NCBI GenBank assembly: GCA_031280685.1
Contig: JAITGM010000019.1
Location: forward strand, 1 to 54,953
DNA: 54,953 nucleotides
Source of the DNA: Christensenellaceae bacterium
Lineage (GTDB): Bacteria > Bacillota > Clostridia > Christensenellales > UBA1750
Reading direction: 5' to 3'
Shown here: positions 16,614 through 24,220 of the stretch, piece after piece
Layout of the letters: each line of letters opens with the position of its first letter
How positions within the stretch are numbered: position 1 is the stretch's first letter
Position numbers and translations under genes: made by a program
Notes under the pieces: generated by a model
Told to the model about the DNA's origin: nothing
Databases searched by the model: none
The model's input: only the letters and a program-made list of their open reading frames with translations

Positions 16614-16643
16614 GGAAATCCCCTCCGTGCTTCTCGTTGACTC

Positions 16644-16679
16644 ATTATATCATATTTCATCGCGCCCGTTTTGGGTCAA
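16644..16679 (-). promoter_or_regulatory. Promoter region of the kinase-hom operon
   Basis: On the minus strand: TTGACC (16674-16679), then TATGAT (16649-16654) after 19 bases, overlapping TATAAT (16644-16649). The spacing is long, so the exact -10 is unsure. Confidence 0.45.
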
Positions 16680-16846
16680 AACGAAGGAAAGTACGCCCGG
16701 CTACTGCGCTTGCCGCGCTATTTCGTTCCCTGCGAGGGAAAAGGCGGCCGACGGAGTTCGGGGATTCAGCGCCGCGCGCCAAGGAGTGAGGGAAGTAACC
16801 CCGCAGCGCGCCACCTGCGCGGTCCCTCCCTTCGGTCGCGCCGCTC

Positions 16847-17241
16847 ATGGTTCGCTCAATCCATGTACAGACTGTGGGAAGCCGCATTATTCTGCGTGAG
16901 CTGGTTCTTCGCCGTATCTGCAAGGATTGTAGCCGCACCGATTCTGTTGCCCGAAACGGCAACCGCGTCCTATGCGTGGATGCGGACAGACAAGGCTTCA
17001 TGCCGGTCAGCTTAGGCGTGATGAAGCCGGACAAGCTCACGGTCACGCTTGCTACGGCGCTCACGCACATCTACAACGACGAGAATTTCAGTCCGCAGGA
17101 CGGCGTGGTCAAAACCCGGAGGACGTAAACCTCATGCCCGCCAGTAATCTCGCCGCGCTTGAAATTTCGCTTGCGGGGCTAATTGGGCGGGGAACTATGC
17201 TTCGGCAGTACATTGATATGGTGAACGAGCTTACGAATTAG
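16847..17241 (+). pseudogene. parA: ParA-like partition ATPase remnant of a conjugative element
   Basis: A ParA/Soj-type ATPase fragment. In one frame RVLCVDADRQG, MKPDKLTVTLATALTHIYND is the family strand with the second acidic motif. After a frameshift near 17115 the next frame continues as DVNLMPASNLAALEISLAG and MLRQYIDMVNELTN. The N-terminal P-loop (KGGVGKTT) is absent, replaced by unrelated sequence before about 16950, and the C-terminal half is missing. It directly precedes a broken parB, the order seen in Tn1549-like integrative conjugative elements. It is not functional as it stands. Confidence 0.8.
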
Positions 17242-17255
17242 CGGGGATTGAGAAA

Positions 17256-17835
17256 ATGCCTGTAATAGTCCGCGAACGCGACGACGACACTGCGGTGATC
17301 GCGATGATTGACAGCAATCTCCAAAGCCGTGAGCGGATTCCGCCCAGCGGACGGGAGTAGGCGTACAAGATGGAGATGGAAGCTCTGAACCACACTGGCG
17401 TGAAAGCAGACAAACACTCATGCGTCGTGATGATGGAGCAGACGGACGAAAGCGCGATGCAAATCTTCCGCTATATCAGACTGACCGAGCTGACAGAGAC
17501 CTTGCTCGACACGGTGGACGGGAGACAGCTCGAGCTGTCTCCCGTCGTGGAAATTTCACATTTGTCATACGACGAACAGTGTGCCGCGGCAGAGGCTATG
17601 GAGCGGTACGACTGTGAGCCATCGCCGTCCCAAGCCGTGCGGCTGAAAAAAACTGAAACGGGCGGGAGCGCTGCCGGTGGAAAAGATTGACGCGATACTG
17701 GCGGAGGACAAGAAACCGCCTAAAAGCGGGGTGGTAGGCTCTATGCGATCCCGAAAATTTTTCCCATCCGACTATTCCAAACAGCAGATGGAAACGATTA
17801 TCACCGGGCTTCTGCGAGACTGGCCGGCGTCATAG
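17256..17835 (+). pseudogene. parB: ParB-like partition protein remnant of a conjugative element
   Basis: A ParB/Spo0J-family protein in three pieces. The first (17256-17360) reads MPVIVRERDDDTAVIAMIDS and stops at an in-frame TAG (17358) exactly where the conserved AYKM segment begins. The second continues in the same frame from AYKMEMEALNHTG to the helix-turn-helix region QIFRYIRLTELTETLLDTV and stops at 17690. The third needs a frameshift near 17680 and reads KIDAILAEDKKPPKSG to RKFFPSDYSKQQMETIITG, ending at TAG 17833. The middle is also shortened. Its 3' end overlaps the convergent truncated zinc-ribbon gene. Confidence 0.82.
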
Positions 17836-17992
17836 CGGACGACATCTGCAAGGTTTTCAGACTGCGCACGTCCTCGTTGGCATCGCGCACCTTATACATG
17901 TTGTAGGCAACGAACCCGCACTCAGGGCAGATTTTTTCTGTAATGGTCGGTGCTCCGTGCAGTCTGTCAGCCCCCGGACATCTGCGCGTCAT
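17801..17992 (-). CDS. Truncated zinc-ribbon protein downstream of the ferredoxin
   Basis: A 63-residue product whose start overlaps the ferredoxin stop (ATGA, 17989-17992). It begins MTRRCPGADRLHGAPTITEK and then CPECGFVAYN. Related proteins next to such ferredoxins have two Cys pairs (CPECG, about 15 residues, then CxxCGFVAYN) and a following Cys-rich segment. Here the two Cys pairs appear fused into one and the part after FVAYN is unrelated. I infer an internal deletion between the two similar Cys motifs plus loss of the true C-terminus. The tail overlaps the parB remnant on the other strand. It is probably non-functional. Confidence 0.6.
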   Translation of the reverse strand: MTRRCPGADRLHGAPTITEKICPECGFVAYNMYKVRDANEDVRSLKTLQMSSAMTPASLAEAR

Positions 17993-18687
17993 CGCAGCCC
18001 CTCCCGGATTTCCCCGTCTGTGCCCAGCGTCACGACCTGCCATGGTATGAACTTGCCGGAGTTTTTCAGCGCGAAGATCGCCGCTTGCTCAATCCCGCCG
18101 CAGCACGGAACCTCCATCCGAACGATGGTTAGCGACTTGATATTGTTACGAGCGATAATCTCGGTGAGCTTCTCTGTGTAGTCAACCGCGTCGAGCTTGG
18201 GGCAGCCGATGAGCGTGATTTTGCTGCGCATGAACTCGGCGTGGAAGGTCGCTCTCGCGTAGGCGGCGCAATCGGCGGCGATAAGCAGATTCGCTCCGTC
18301 AAAATATGGCGCGTTTGTTGGCACGAGCTTGATTTGTACCGGCCATTGCCGAAGCTCGCTTGCGCCGGAGCTGGATTCTTTCGGCGCAATGTCCTGCGCT
18401 CGCTGTATGCTGTGGGCGTTTGAGCCGGGGCAACCGCTTCCGTGTTTCGTATGCTTTTGCTTCGCTTTCACCGCCGCCTCGTCGTACTCCGCCGCTTCGC
18501 GCTCCACAAACGAGATTGCTCCGGTTGGGCATATGGGCAGGCAGTTCCCGAGTCCGTCGCAGTAATCGTCCCGCAGGAGCTTGGCCTTGCCATCCACCAT
18601 ACCAATCGCGCCTTCATGACAGGCGTAGGCGCAAAGGCTGCAGCCGTTGCATTTGGACTCGTCGATTTCAATAATTTTACGTTTCAT
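17989..18687 (-). CDS. 4Fe-4S dicluster ferredoxin-like protein
   Basis: The 232 residues open with two [4Fe-4S] motifs, CNGCSLCAYACHEG and CDGLGNCLPICPTG, the second slightly irregular. A C-terminal domain of about 120 residues follows, with Cys residues in LLIAADCAAYA, LIGCPKLD and VPCCGGIEQA. Proteins of this shape occur with hybrid-cluster protein and a Crp/Fnr regulator in anaerobic Clostridia, which suggests a role in nitrosative or redox stress; that is inference. GGGAGGAATCAAAC precedes ATG 18687. It is divergent from the Crp-family gene and lies inside a decayed conjugative element. Confidence 0.8.
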   Translation of the reverse strand: MKRKIIEIDESKCNGCSLCAYACHEGAIGMVDGKAKLLRDDYCDGLGNCLPICPTGAISFVEREAAEYDEAAVKAKQKHTKHGSGCPGSNAHSIQRAQDIAPKESSSGASELRQWPVQIKLVPTNAPYFDGANLLIAADCAAYARATFHAEFMRSKITLIGCPKLDAVDYTEKLTEIIARNNIKSLTIVRMEVPCCGGIEQAAIFALKNSGKFIPWQVVTLGTDGEIREGLR

Positions 18688-18703
18688 TGTTTGATTCCTC
18701 CCT

Positions 18704-18759
18704 TGATTTTGTGATCATATAATACTACAATGAAATCATTAAATATGTTTGATTTCAAA
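18704..18759. promoter_or_regulatory. Divergent control region with two palindromes
   Basis: The 86-base AT-rich gap between the ferredoxin and Crp-family genes holds TTTGATTTCAAA (18748-18759, arms TTTGA/TCAAA) and TGATTTTGTGATCA (18704-18717, arms TGAT/ATCA). Both resemble Crp/Fnr half-sites. A perfect TATAAT lies at 18718-18723 (plus strand). Autoregulation by the adjacent regulator is a reasonable guess. Confidence 0.5.
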
Positions 18760-18773
18760 CGAAAGTGAGAAGA

Positions 18774-19448
18774 ATGAAAAATAGTTTTGCTGTGCTAAAA
18801 CAGTCGGCGCTCTTTCATGGCATTTCGGAGGATGAGCTCGGTTCACTCATAAAATGCCTGGGCGGGACGTTCAGAACCTATAAAAAGGGCGAAACGATAT
18901 ACCGTGCTGGGGATTTCGTTCGCGAGATCGGGATCGTTCTCTCCGGGCGCGTTCACATTATCAAGGAGGATGCTTGGGGCAACGCCAACATCATCGCGGA
19001 AATATCGTGCGGCGAGATGTTCGCGGAAGCCGTGGTCTGCGGCGGCGTGGGCGTGTTGCCGGTCACTGCTCTCGCGGCAATGGATACGGAAGTGATATTC
19101 GTTGATTTCCAGCGGATTATCACAACCTGTTCATCCGCCTGCGTTTTCCATCCGCTGCTTATCCGTAACATGATCGGCGTGTTTGCCCGAAGAAACATCA
19201 TGCTTGCCGGGAAGATGGAGCATATCACTAAGCGCACGACTCGCGAAAAGCTGTTGTCGTACCTGTCGGAGCAATCGAAGTTGAACGCGAACCATTGTTT
19301 TGAGATTCCGTTTAACCGTCAAGAGCTGGCGGATTATCTGTCGGTTGAACGAAGTGCGCTGTCGGCTGAAATGTCGAAGTTGAAAGTGGAAGGGATGATA
19401 GACTACCGCAAAAACCACTTTGAATTGCCCTGTGATTCGTTAAATTAA
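18774..19448 (+). CDS. Crp/Fnr-family transcriptional regulator
   Basis: The 224 residues have an N-terminal cyclic-nucleotide-binding-like barrel (FRTYKKGETIYRAGDFVREI, VLSGRVHIIKED) and a C-terminal winged helix with RQELADYLSVERSALSAEMS as the recognition helix. No cluster-binding Cys set like that of E. coli FNR is seen at the N-terminus, so the effector is unknown. ATG 18774 is chosen over GTG 18765 because GTGAGAAG then serves as a weak ribosome site. It is divergent from the ferredoxin gene it probably controls, with candidate operators between them. Confidence 0.88.
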   Translation: MKNSFAVLKQSALFHGISEDELGSLIKCLGGTFRTYKKGETIYRAGDFVREIGIVLSGRVHIIKEDAWGNANIIAEISCGEMFAEAVVCGGVGVLPVTALAAMDTEVIFVDFQRIITTCSSACVFHPLLIRNMIGVFARRNIMLAGKMEHITKRTTREKLLSYLSEQSKLNANHCFEIPFNRQELADYLSVERSALSAEMSKLKVEGMIDYRKNHFELPCDSLN

Positions 19449-19496
19449 GTTAATGATGAGTTAAACATAGCAAAGCAAGCTAGCAAACTCAATCCC

Positions 19497-19530
19497 CCGG
19501 CCGCTCCTCCAAGGCGCGGTCGGTTTTTTT
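19497..19530 (+). terminator. Terminator after the Crp-family gene
   Basis: CCGGCCGC pairs with GCGGTCGG and is followed by seven T. The next start codon (19531) begins at the very end of the T tract. Confidence 0.85.
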
Positions 19531-19779
19531 ATGCAAAAAAAGAAAAGGAGCGCCAAAAGGCCGAATCTAACAAACGCCACGCCCAACACCCGCATGCTCG
19601 ACCGCTTCGAGTATTTTATCGAAGACCTCGATTGCACCTATTGCGCCAATTACCGCAATCGCGGCGGCAACGGCTGCGGACGGACGAAATGCGAATTTCA
19701 GGACATTCGCGACGAGTGCATAGCGAACGGGCGCATTAAGCGCCGGAAAGGTTGGGAGCGCGATGCCCGGTGTGAGTAG
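19531..19779 (+). CDS. Small conjugative-element protein with a Cys cluster
   Basis: An 82-residue basic protein of a type common in Tn1549-like elements: NATPNTRMLDRFEYFIEDL, then CTYCANYR, CGRTKCEF and IANGRIKRRKGWERD. The four central Cys could bind a metal. The function is not known. ATG 19531 sits on the T tract of a terminator with no ribosome site, so translation is doubtful even though the frame is intact. Its 3' end overlaps the next gene by 17 bases, as in intact elements. Confidence 0.65.
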   Translation: MQKKKRSAKRPNLTNATPNTRMLDRFEYFIEDLDCTYCANYRNRGGNGCGRTKCEFQDIRDECIANGRIKRRKGWERDARCE

Positions 19780-19972
19780 AGAACAAATCGAGCGAGCAAA
19801 AGCCGTGCCGATTTTGGACTATCGGCTCTCCCGCGAGGGCGATAATTTCAAGCGCGTCGGCAATGCCTATTATCGGCGCGACACCGACCGTAACTCGCTC
19901 GAAGTGAGCAACAACCTCTGGAACTGGCACAGCCACGGCGTTGTTGGCGATATTGTTGACTACCTTGCGTAA
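19763..19972 (+). CDS. Truncated DUF3991/toprim-type element protein
   Basis: A 69-residue fragment matching the N-terminus of the DUF3991/toprim primase-like proteins of conjugative elements: SREQIERAKAVPILDYRLSR, GDNFKRVGNAYYRRD, WNWHSHGVVGDIVDYL. Intact relatives have several hundred residues and a toprim domain, which is absent here. The frame ends at TAA 19970. Sequence after that shares no recognisable part of the protein. GGGAGCGCG precedes ATG 19763. It marks the right-hand visible end of the decayed element. Confidence 0.7.
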   Translation: MPGVSREQIERAKAVPILDYRLSREGDNFKRVGNAYYRRDTDRNSLEVSNNLWNWHSHGVVGDIVDYLA

Positions 19973-20480
19973 TGTTTGGGTTTATCTCTTTGTTTCCGGG
20001 CAGCGGAAAGGGCATAAAGAAAAGCGATGCCGCAGCACCGCTCCCCGCAAATCGTATACGGCGCTCGGGTCGCTCCCCAGCGTTGCCCTATCTTCCGCAC
20101 AAGCAGCACTATCGTTTTGCATCCCCAAAGTGCATTTTATGCAGATGGTATCCAATAGATGCATTTTTATGTGCCCGCATCGCTAGGTGCGGCACCACCA
20201 CAACCGCCCTTGGCATAGCCCCTAAAGCGATACACCTTAAGAATCAGCTCAAAATCAGCTTTTTCTTGACGATATTGCGGCAATCTACCTATAATATCCA
20301 CTTCGAGGAACCTTTGCAACTTCAACAACTATTTGAGGTTCAGCCTATTATCAACATAGCTCATCATCTCGTGGATTAACTCATATTTTCACGTTAGGTC
20401 GCGACTTTACCATCCTAATCCCTTGCCAGCCGCTGAAGAGGGGTATAGCTTCCAGCGGGTAAATGCCTCCCGGGAAGGGG
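19973..20480. other. Gap with an orphan promoter and a micro-ORF
   Basis: About 500 AT-richer bases between the element remnant and the AEC gene. They hold a strong plus-strand promoter, TTGACG (20266-20271), 18 bases, TATAAT (20290-20295). It is followed by GAGGAACC and a TTG-started frame of 21 codons (20314-20379). No known product is recognisable. The rest shows nothing I can name. Confidence 0.45.
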
Positions 20481-21386
20481 TTAGTGCCAAAGCACGAGCA
20501 GCCCGGTAATCGTCGCGATGGCCAGAGGGATCGAGAGCGAGTTCGCCGCACCGGCCGTGCCCTTATCAAGCCCCAGCATCATCGAAAAGACCGGCGCCAT
20601 GGCCGAAATCGGCGAAAAACTGGCGATGACCAGCACGCGGCGGATTTCTTCGTCAAAAGGCAAGCAAAAATAGAAGAGGGTGGCGACCAAGCAGTTGAGC
20701 AGGAATCGCAGCCCCACGATGGAGAGCACCCGGCCGAGGTTGCCCTTCAGCTCGATTTTGAACATCAAACCGACCATGAACATGCACAGGAAGGCGTTGG
20801 CCGAAGCGATGTTCCCACAAACCGTGAGGACGACCTGCGGCAGGCGGAACCCCGAGAGCGAAACGAGGAACATGACCAGGTAGCTATCGAAGGGCACCGA
20901 CGAAAACACCTTCTTGGCCATGGAAGGCAGGCTGGGCCTTTCTTCGCCCATCATAGCGGAAGCGATGGCGTAGGTGCCGCCGGTGCACATCAAGGCGTTC
21001 CCCGTGTCGAACAGGCCAGTGATGGCCATACCCGCATCGCCCAAAAAGCTTTGCACATAGGGCATGGTGAAGCTGCCGATGTTATAGCCCGAGTAATTCA
21101 GCAGCCCAAAGGCCTTGTCGGCCTTCGAACCCTTGCGTGCCAGAAAATAACCCGCGCCAGAGAGGAGAAGGTTCATCAAAACCCCGAGGCCCACCAGCGC
21201 GATGAGCGAAACATCGACCCTGAAGTTCGAAAATGCGCCCACCACGGCCGCCGGCAGGGTAAAATTCAAGATGATCTTGCTCAAAATGCGGTCGTCCCCA
21301 TCCTTAAACAGGCCGATTCGCCGAAGAAGGATTCCCGCTGCGATCATCGCCAAAAAGCTCAGGGCCTTTGTTAAAACTGCCTCCAT
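20481..21386 (-). CDS. AEC-family transporter
   Basis: A 301-residue integral membrane carrier of the auxin efflux carrier (AEC) family, which in bacteria often moves malate or other organic acids. About ten hydrophobic helices are arranged as two five-helix halves. The first half has the conserved ILNFTLPAAVVGAF and NYSGYNIGSFTMPYVQ segments; the second has ANSLSIPLAIATI at the end. AAAGGGAAGCGGC precedes ATG 21386. It lies downstream of the sugar-acid kinase on the same strand but after a hairpin, so it is probably a separate unit. The substrate is unproven. Confidence 0.85.
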   Translation of the reverse strand: MEAVLTKALSFLAMIAAGILLRRIGLFKDGDDRILSKIILNFTLPAAVVGAFSNFRVDVSLIALVGLGVLMNLLLSGAGYFLARKGSKADKAFGLLNYSGYNIGSFTMPYVQSFLGDAGMAITGLFDTGNALMCTGGTYAIASAMMGEERPSLPSMAKKVFSSVPFDSYLVMFLVSLSGFRLPQVVLTVCGNIASANAFLCMFMVGLMFKIELKGNLGRVLSIVGLRFLLNCLVATLFYFCLPFDEEIRRVLVIASFSPISAMAPVFSMMLGLDKGTAGAANSLSIPLAIATITGLLVLWH

Positions 21387-21424
21387 GCCGCTTCCCTTTC
21401 TCTTCTTTTTCGCCCCATTGAAGA

Positions 21425-21450
21425 ACGAAGGGGCATTTCAGCCCCTTCGT
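21425..21450 (-). terminator. Hairpin after the kinase gene
   Basis: A perfect 10-bp stem, ACGAAGGGGC with GCCCCTTCGT, around ATTTCA. On the minus strand it is followed by a T-rich but broken tract, so termination may be partial. It lies 34 bases after the kinase stop. Confidence 0.6.
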
Positions 21451-21484
21451 TTGCTTGCGTTATGCGCCCGCTTCCCCTTTTGGC

Positions 21485-22513
21485 TTAGCGCTGCACGCGG
21501 CCTGAGGCGTTACCGCCCATGAGGGCGTTGACCTCTGAGAGGGAAACGAGGTTGAAGCCGCCTTCCACGGTGTGCTTGAGCGCGGAAGCAGCGGCCGCGA
21601 AGTCAATGGTCTTCTGATTGTCGTGGCCATTGACCAGGCCGTAGATAAGGCCCGCGCCAAAGGAGTCGCCGCCGCCTACGCGATCGACGATGTGGATGGA
21701 ATATTTGGGGGAAAGATAGGCTTCGCCGCTCGCGCCGTCATAGAGCATACCCGACCAGTTGTTGTCGGAAGCCGAAAGGCTTTCGCGCAGGGTGATGCCG
21801 ACCTTTTTCACGCCAAAGCGATCGACCAGCTGCTTGGCCACGGACTTGTAGCCGTCCACGCTGAGCTTGCCGGAGTTGATGTCAGTCGAGTCCGCATGGA
21901 TGCCGAACACGTCGGCCGCGTCCTCTTCGTTGGCGATCAGCACGTCCACATAGGGAACCAGCTCGCCCATGACCTGGCCCGCCTTTTCGCGCGACCAGAG
22001 GTTTTTGCGGTAGTTCAGGTCGCAAGAAATGGTGATGCCCTTGGCTTTGGCTGCCTTCACGGCCTCCAGAACCGTTGCCGCAGTCCCGTCAGACAGGGCT
22101 GGGGTAATGCCGGTCCAGTGCAGCCAAGTTACGCCCCCCAGAATCTTATCCCAGTCGAAATCGCCAGCCTTAACGGTCGCGATCGAGGAATTCTTGCGGT
22201 CATACAGCACTTTGGAGGCACGCATCGCCGCGCCCTTTTCGCAATAATAGATGCCCACGCGCTCGCCCTGGCGCAGGATCTTGGAAGTATCCACGCCAAA
22301 GCCGCGCACGGAGCTGATCGCGGCGTCGCCCATCTGGTTGTTCGGCAGGGCGGTGATAAAGAGCGGCTCCAGGCCGTAGTTGGCCAGGGAAACGCTCACA
22401 TTGGCTTCCGCGCCGTCAAAGGTGACGTCGAAGCTATTGGTCTGGTGCAGACGCAGATAGCCCGGAGGGGAAAGGCGAAGCATGATTTCGCCAAAGGTAG
22501 CAACCTTGCCCAT
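21485..22513 (-). CDS. kdgK: 2-dehydro-3-deoxygluconokinase (KDG kinase), PfkB family
   Basis: Phosphorylates 2-keto-3-deoxygluconate to the 6-phosphate, the step that follows mannonate dehydratase in hexuronate breakdown. The 342 residues show the KDG-kinase start GKVATFGEIMLRLSPPG, EANVSVSLANYG, the sugar-contact DLNYRKNLWS and the catalytic DRVGGGDSFGAGLIYG. AAGGAGTGTGCACATC fixes ATG 22513, not the upstream frame start. It has its own promoter. The MFS transporter, ABC transporter and mannonate dehydratase genes nearby support the assignment. Confidence 0.87.
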   Translation of the reverse strand: MGKVATFGEIMLRLSPPGYLRLHQTNSFDVTFDGAEANVSVSLANYGLEPLFITALPNNQMGDAAISSVRGFGVDTSKILRQGERVGIYYCEKGAAMRASKVLYDRKNSSIATVKAGDFDWDKILGGVTWLHWTGITPALSDGTAATVLEAVKAAKAKGITISCDLNYRKNLWSREKAGQVMGELVPYVDVLIANEEDAADVFGIHADSTDINSGKLSVDGYKSVAKQLVDRFGVKKVGITLRESLSASDNNWSGMLYDGASGEAYLSPKYSIHIVDRVGGGDSFGAGLIYGLVNGHDNQKTIDFAAAASALKHTVEGGFNLVSLSEVNALMGGNASGRVQR

Positions 22514-22578
22514 GATGTGCACACTCCTTCTTTTTAAAAAACGGTCTTTTCGGGGCAAAGCCCCATGCATACATCATT

Positions 22579-22608
22579 ATCATAGTACGAGATCTAAGGC
22601 TTTGTCAA
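22579..22608 (-). promoter_or_regulatory. Promoter for kdgK
   Basis: On the minus strand: TTGACA (22603-22608), 18 bases, TATGAT (22579-22584). The leader then contains a GGGGC/GCCCC hairpin before the ribosome site. Confidence 0.75.
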
Positions 22609-22645
22609 TCGCCTTTGGGCTTGACTTCTCGCCCGTGACCGCATC

Positions 22646-22662
22646 GTGAAACGGCGTTTCAC
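22646..22662 (-). terminator. Hairpin after the MFS gene
   Basis: GTGAAAC pairs perfectly with GTTTCAC around GGC, 9 bases beyond the MFS stop. There is no clear T tract, so it may be a weak terminator or an operator near the kdgK promoter. Confidence 0.35.
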
Positions 22663-22670
22663 AAAACGGT

Positions 22671-23945
22671 TCACTCGAGCGGGGCGATTGGCTTTTTGAG
22701 GATCTTCCTTCCGACGAAGAGCGTCAGGCAGAAATAGAGCACCGCGCCCAGGATCATATAGGCGGTGAGGCTGTAAAAGGGCTTGATGCCGAGCCGCTCT
22801 ATCAGCATGCCCCCGATGAGCTGCCCGATGATGGCCGCGACCGAGTTTACCGCGCCGTGCACCGTATGCGCGGTGGAATTGAGCCCTTCGGGCGCGAGCG
22901 AGAAGATGTAGTTCGCCGCGGAGCCGATCATCAGGCCGCCGCCTAGGCCGTGCAGGCTCTGGATGAGCATGATGTCGATCAAGCTGTGGGCGTTGACATA
23001 GAGGGAGGATTCGATGATGTAAAAGATGCCCGAGCAGACGATGGCCAGCGGCAGGGGGAAGCGCTTGCGGAACCTGCGCATGAGCAGCAGCATTGGCACC
23101 TCAAGCAGCGCCTTGTAGCCCGTCACCAGGCCGAACTGCGCCGTATCGCCGCCGACCGAATCAACCAGATAGGGCAGGAAGGTCATCGAGGTGTTCACCG
23201 GCATTTGCCAGATGATGGCGAAGGTGAGGTAGGTGATAAAATAGTAGTTTTTGAAGAGGCGGCTAAAGCGCATTTCTTTGAAGGGCACGCTCTTGCGTCC
23301 GCCTGAAATGGCCTGGTCCGCGTTTTTCATGTTCCAAAGGATGAAGAGCAGCGGGATGAAGGCCATGCCATACATATAGAAGGTGATTTCAACCCCGCCG
23401 ATGAGGGGCAGAATCGCGCTCAGCGAAATGTTCATGACCGCGAAGGCGATCGAGCCCCAGGAGCGCACGCTCCCGTAGGGAACGTTCCGCGCCGCAGAGG
23501 TCTGCACCACGAAGGCATCCAGCAGGGAGTTTGCGGGCATGCGGAAAAAGGCGCCGGCGGGCACCAGCAGGTGCAGCAAAAGCAACGGCCCAATGCCGAG
23601 CTTGATGGCGGACGAAATCGGCACCAGCGCCCAAAGCAGTGCGCCCGCCGCCATGCAATAGACGAAGATCCGGCGGATGGAACGGACTTTATCTGCCATC
23701 ATGCCCCAGAAGGGCGTCGCGCAGATGGTCACGGCCGAGTTGATCGCGTTGATAAAGCCGACTTGCGTGGGCGTAAAGCCCTGCCTTTGCAAAAAGATGG
23801 TCAGATAGCCGCCGGTCGCGGCCGCAAACCAGAACAGGAACTCGATGGAAGAGAGCGTCCAATAATCCTTCGAGGAGGGGCCGAACTTTCGCCTTAGCCA
23901 GCCTAGACCCGCCCTGCTCTCGCCTAAATCGCCTTCGCTGCCCAC
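22671..23945 (-). CDS. MFS transporter (LacY/nucleoside-symporter-like branch)
   Basis: A 424-residue permease with twelve predicted helices and the loop motif GMMADKVRSIRR between helices 2 and 3, typical of the major facilitator superfamily. The layout resembles the MFS_1_like group (oligosaccharide or nucleoside proton symporters). GTG 23945 was chosen because GTGAGGAC lies just before it; the longer frame from TTG 24008 would run through a good promoter. Given kdgK on one side and the hexuronate ABC genes on the other, a sugar acid or oligosaccharide is the likely substrate; that is inference. Confidence 0.82.
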   Translation of the reverse strand: MGSEGDLGESRAGLGWLRRKFGPSSKDYWTLSSIEFLFWFAAATGGYLTIFLQRQGFTPTQVGFINAINSAVTICATPFWGMMADKVRSIRRIFVYCMAAGALLWALVPISSAIKLGIGPLLLLHLLVPAGAFFRMPANSLLDAFVVQTSAARNVPYGSVRSWGSIAFAVMNISLSAILPLIGGVEITFYMYGMAFIPLLFILWNMKNADQAISGGRKSVPFKEMRFSRLFKNYYFITYLTFAIIWQMPVNTSMTFLPYLVDSVGGDTAQFGLVTGYKALLEVPMLLLMRRFRKRFPLPLAIVCSGIFYIIESSLYVNAHSLIDIMLIQSLHGLGGGLMIGSAANYIFSLAPEGLNSTAHTVHGAVNSVAAIIGQLIGGMLIERLGIKPFYSLTAYMILGAVLYFCLTLFVGRKILKKPIAPLE

Positions 23946-23979
23946 GCCGTCCTCACTTCTTTCTTCGTTTCTTCTAGCT

Positions 23980-24008
23980 ATTTTAACATAATTTAAAGGC
24001 CGTGGCAA
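23980..24008 (-). promoter_or_regulatory. Promoter for the MFS gene
   Basis: On the minus strand: TTGCCA (24003-24008), 17 bases, TAAAAT (23980-23985), 35 bases before the GTG start. Confidence 0.6.
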
Positions 24009-24154
24009 TCTTCCCGCAAAAGAAGATCAGCTTCAGTTCCAACAAACGCGCCCGCGTACCCCAAAAGCCCCTGAATCCAAAATGTTCTTCCGTGCGGCGC
24101 GCCAAGAAACGATAGCCCCCATAGGAAAGTGCAGTTTTTGCGTAGTTTTTTACA

Positions 24155-24184
24155 TTGCGTCCGCAAAGTGCCCACCCTTAAGAT
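24155..24184 (+). promoter_or_regulatory. Possible promoter of the ABC transporter operon
   Basis: TTGCGT (24155-24160), 18 bases, TAAGAT (24179-24184), 37 bases before the first permease start. The -10 is a weak match. Confidence 0.4.
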
Positions 24185-24220
24185 AAAGGCGGTAAATAGG
24201 GAACTTAGGGGGTGCCGCTC

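Noticed and set aside
20040..20260. Continuation of the DUF3991 protein after its stop
   Set aside because: A frame reading YLRNVWVYLF continues briefly, but nothing after it resembles the toprim protein, so I did not extend the remnant.
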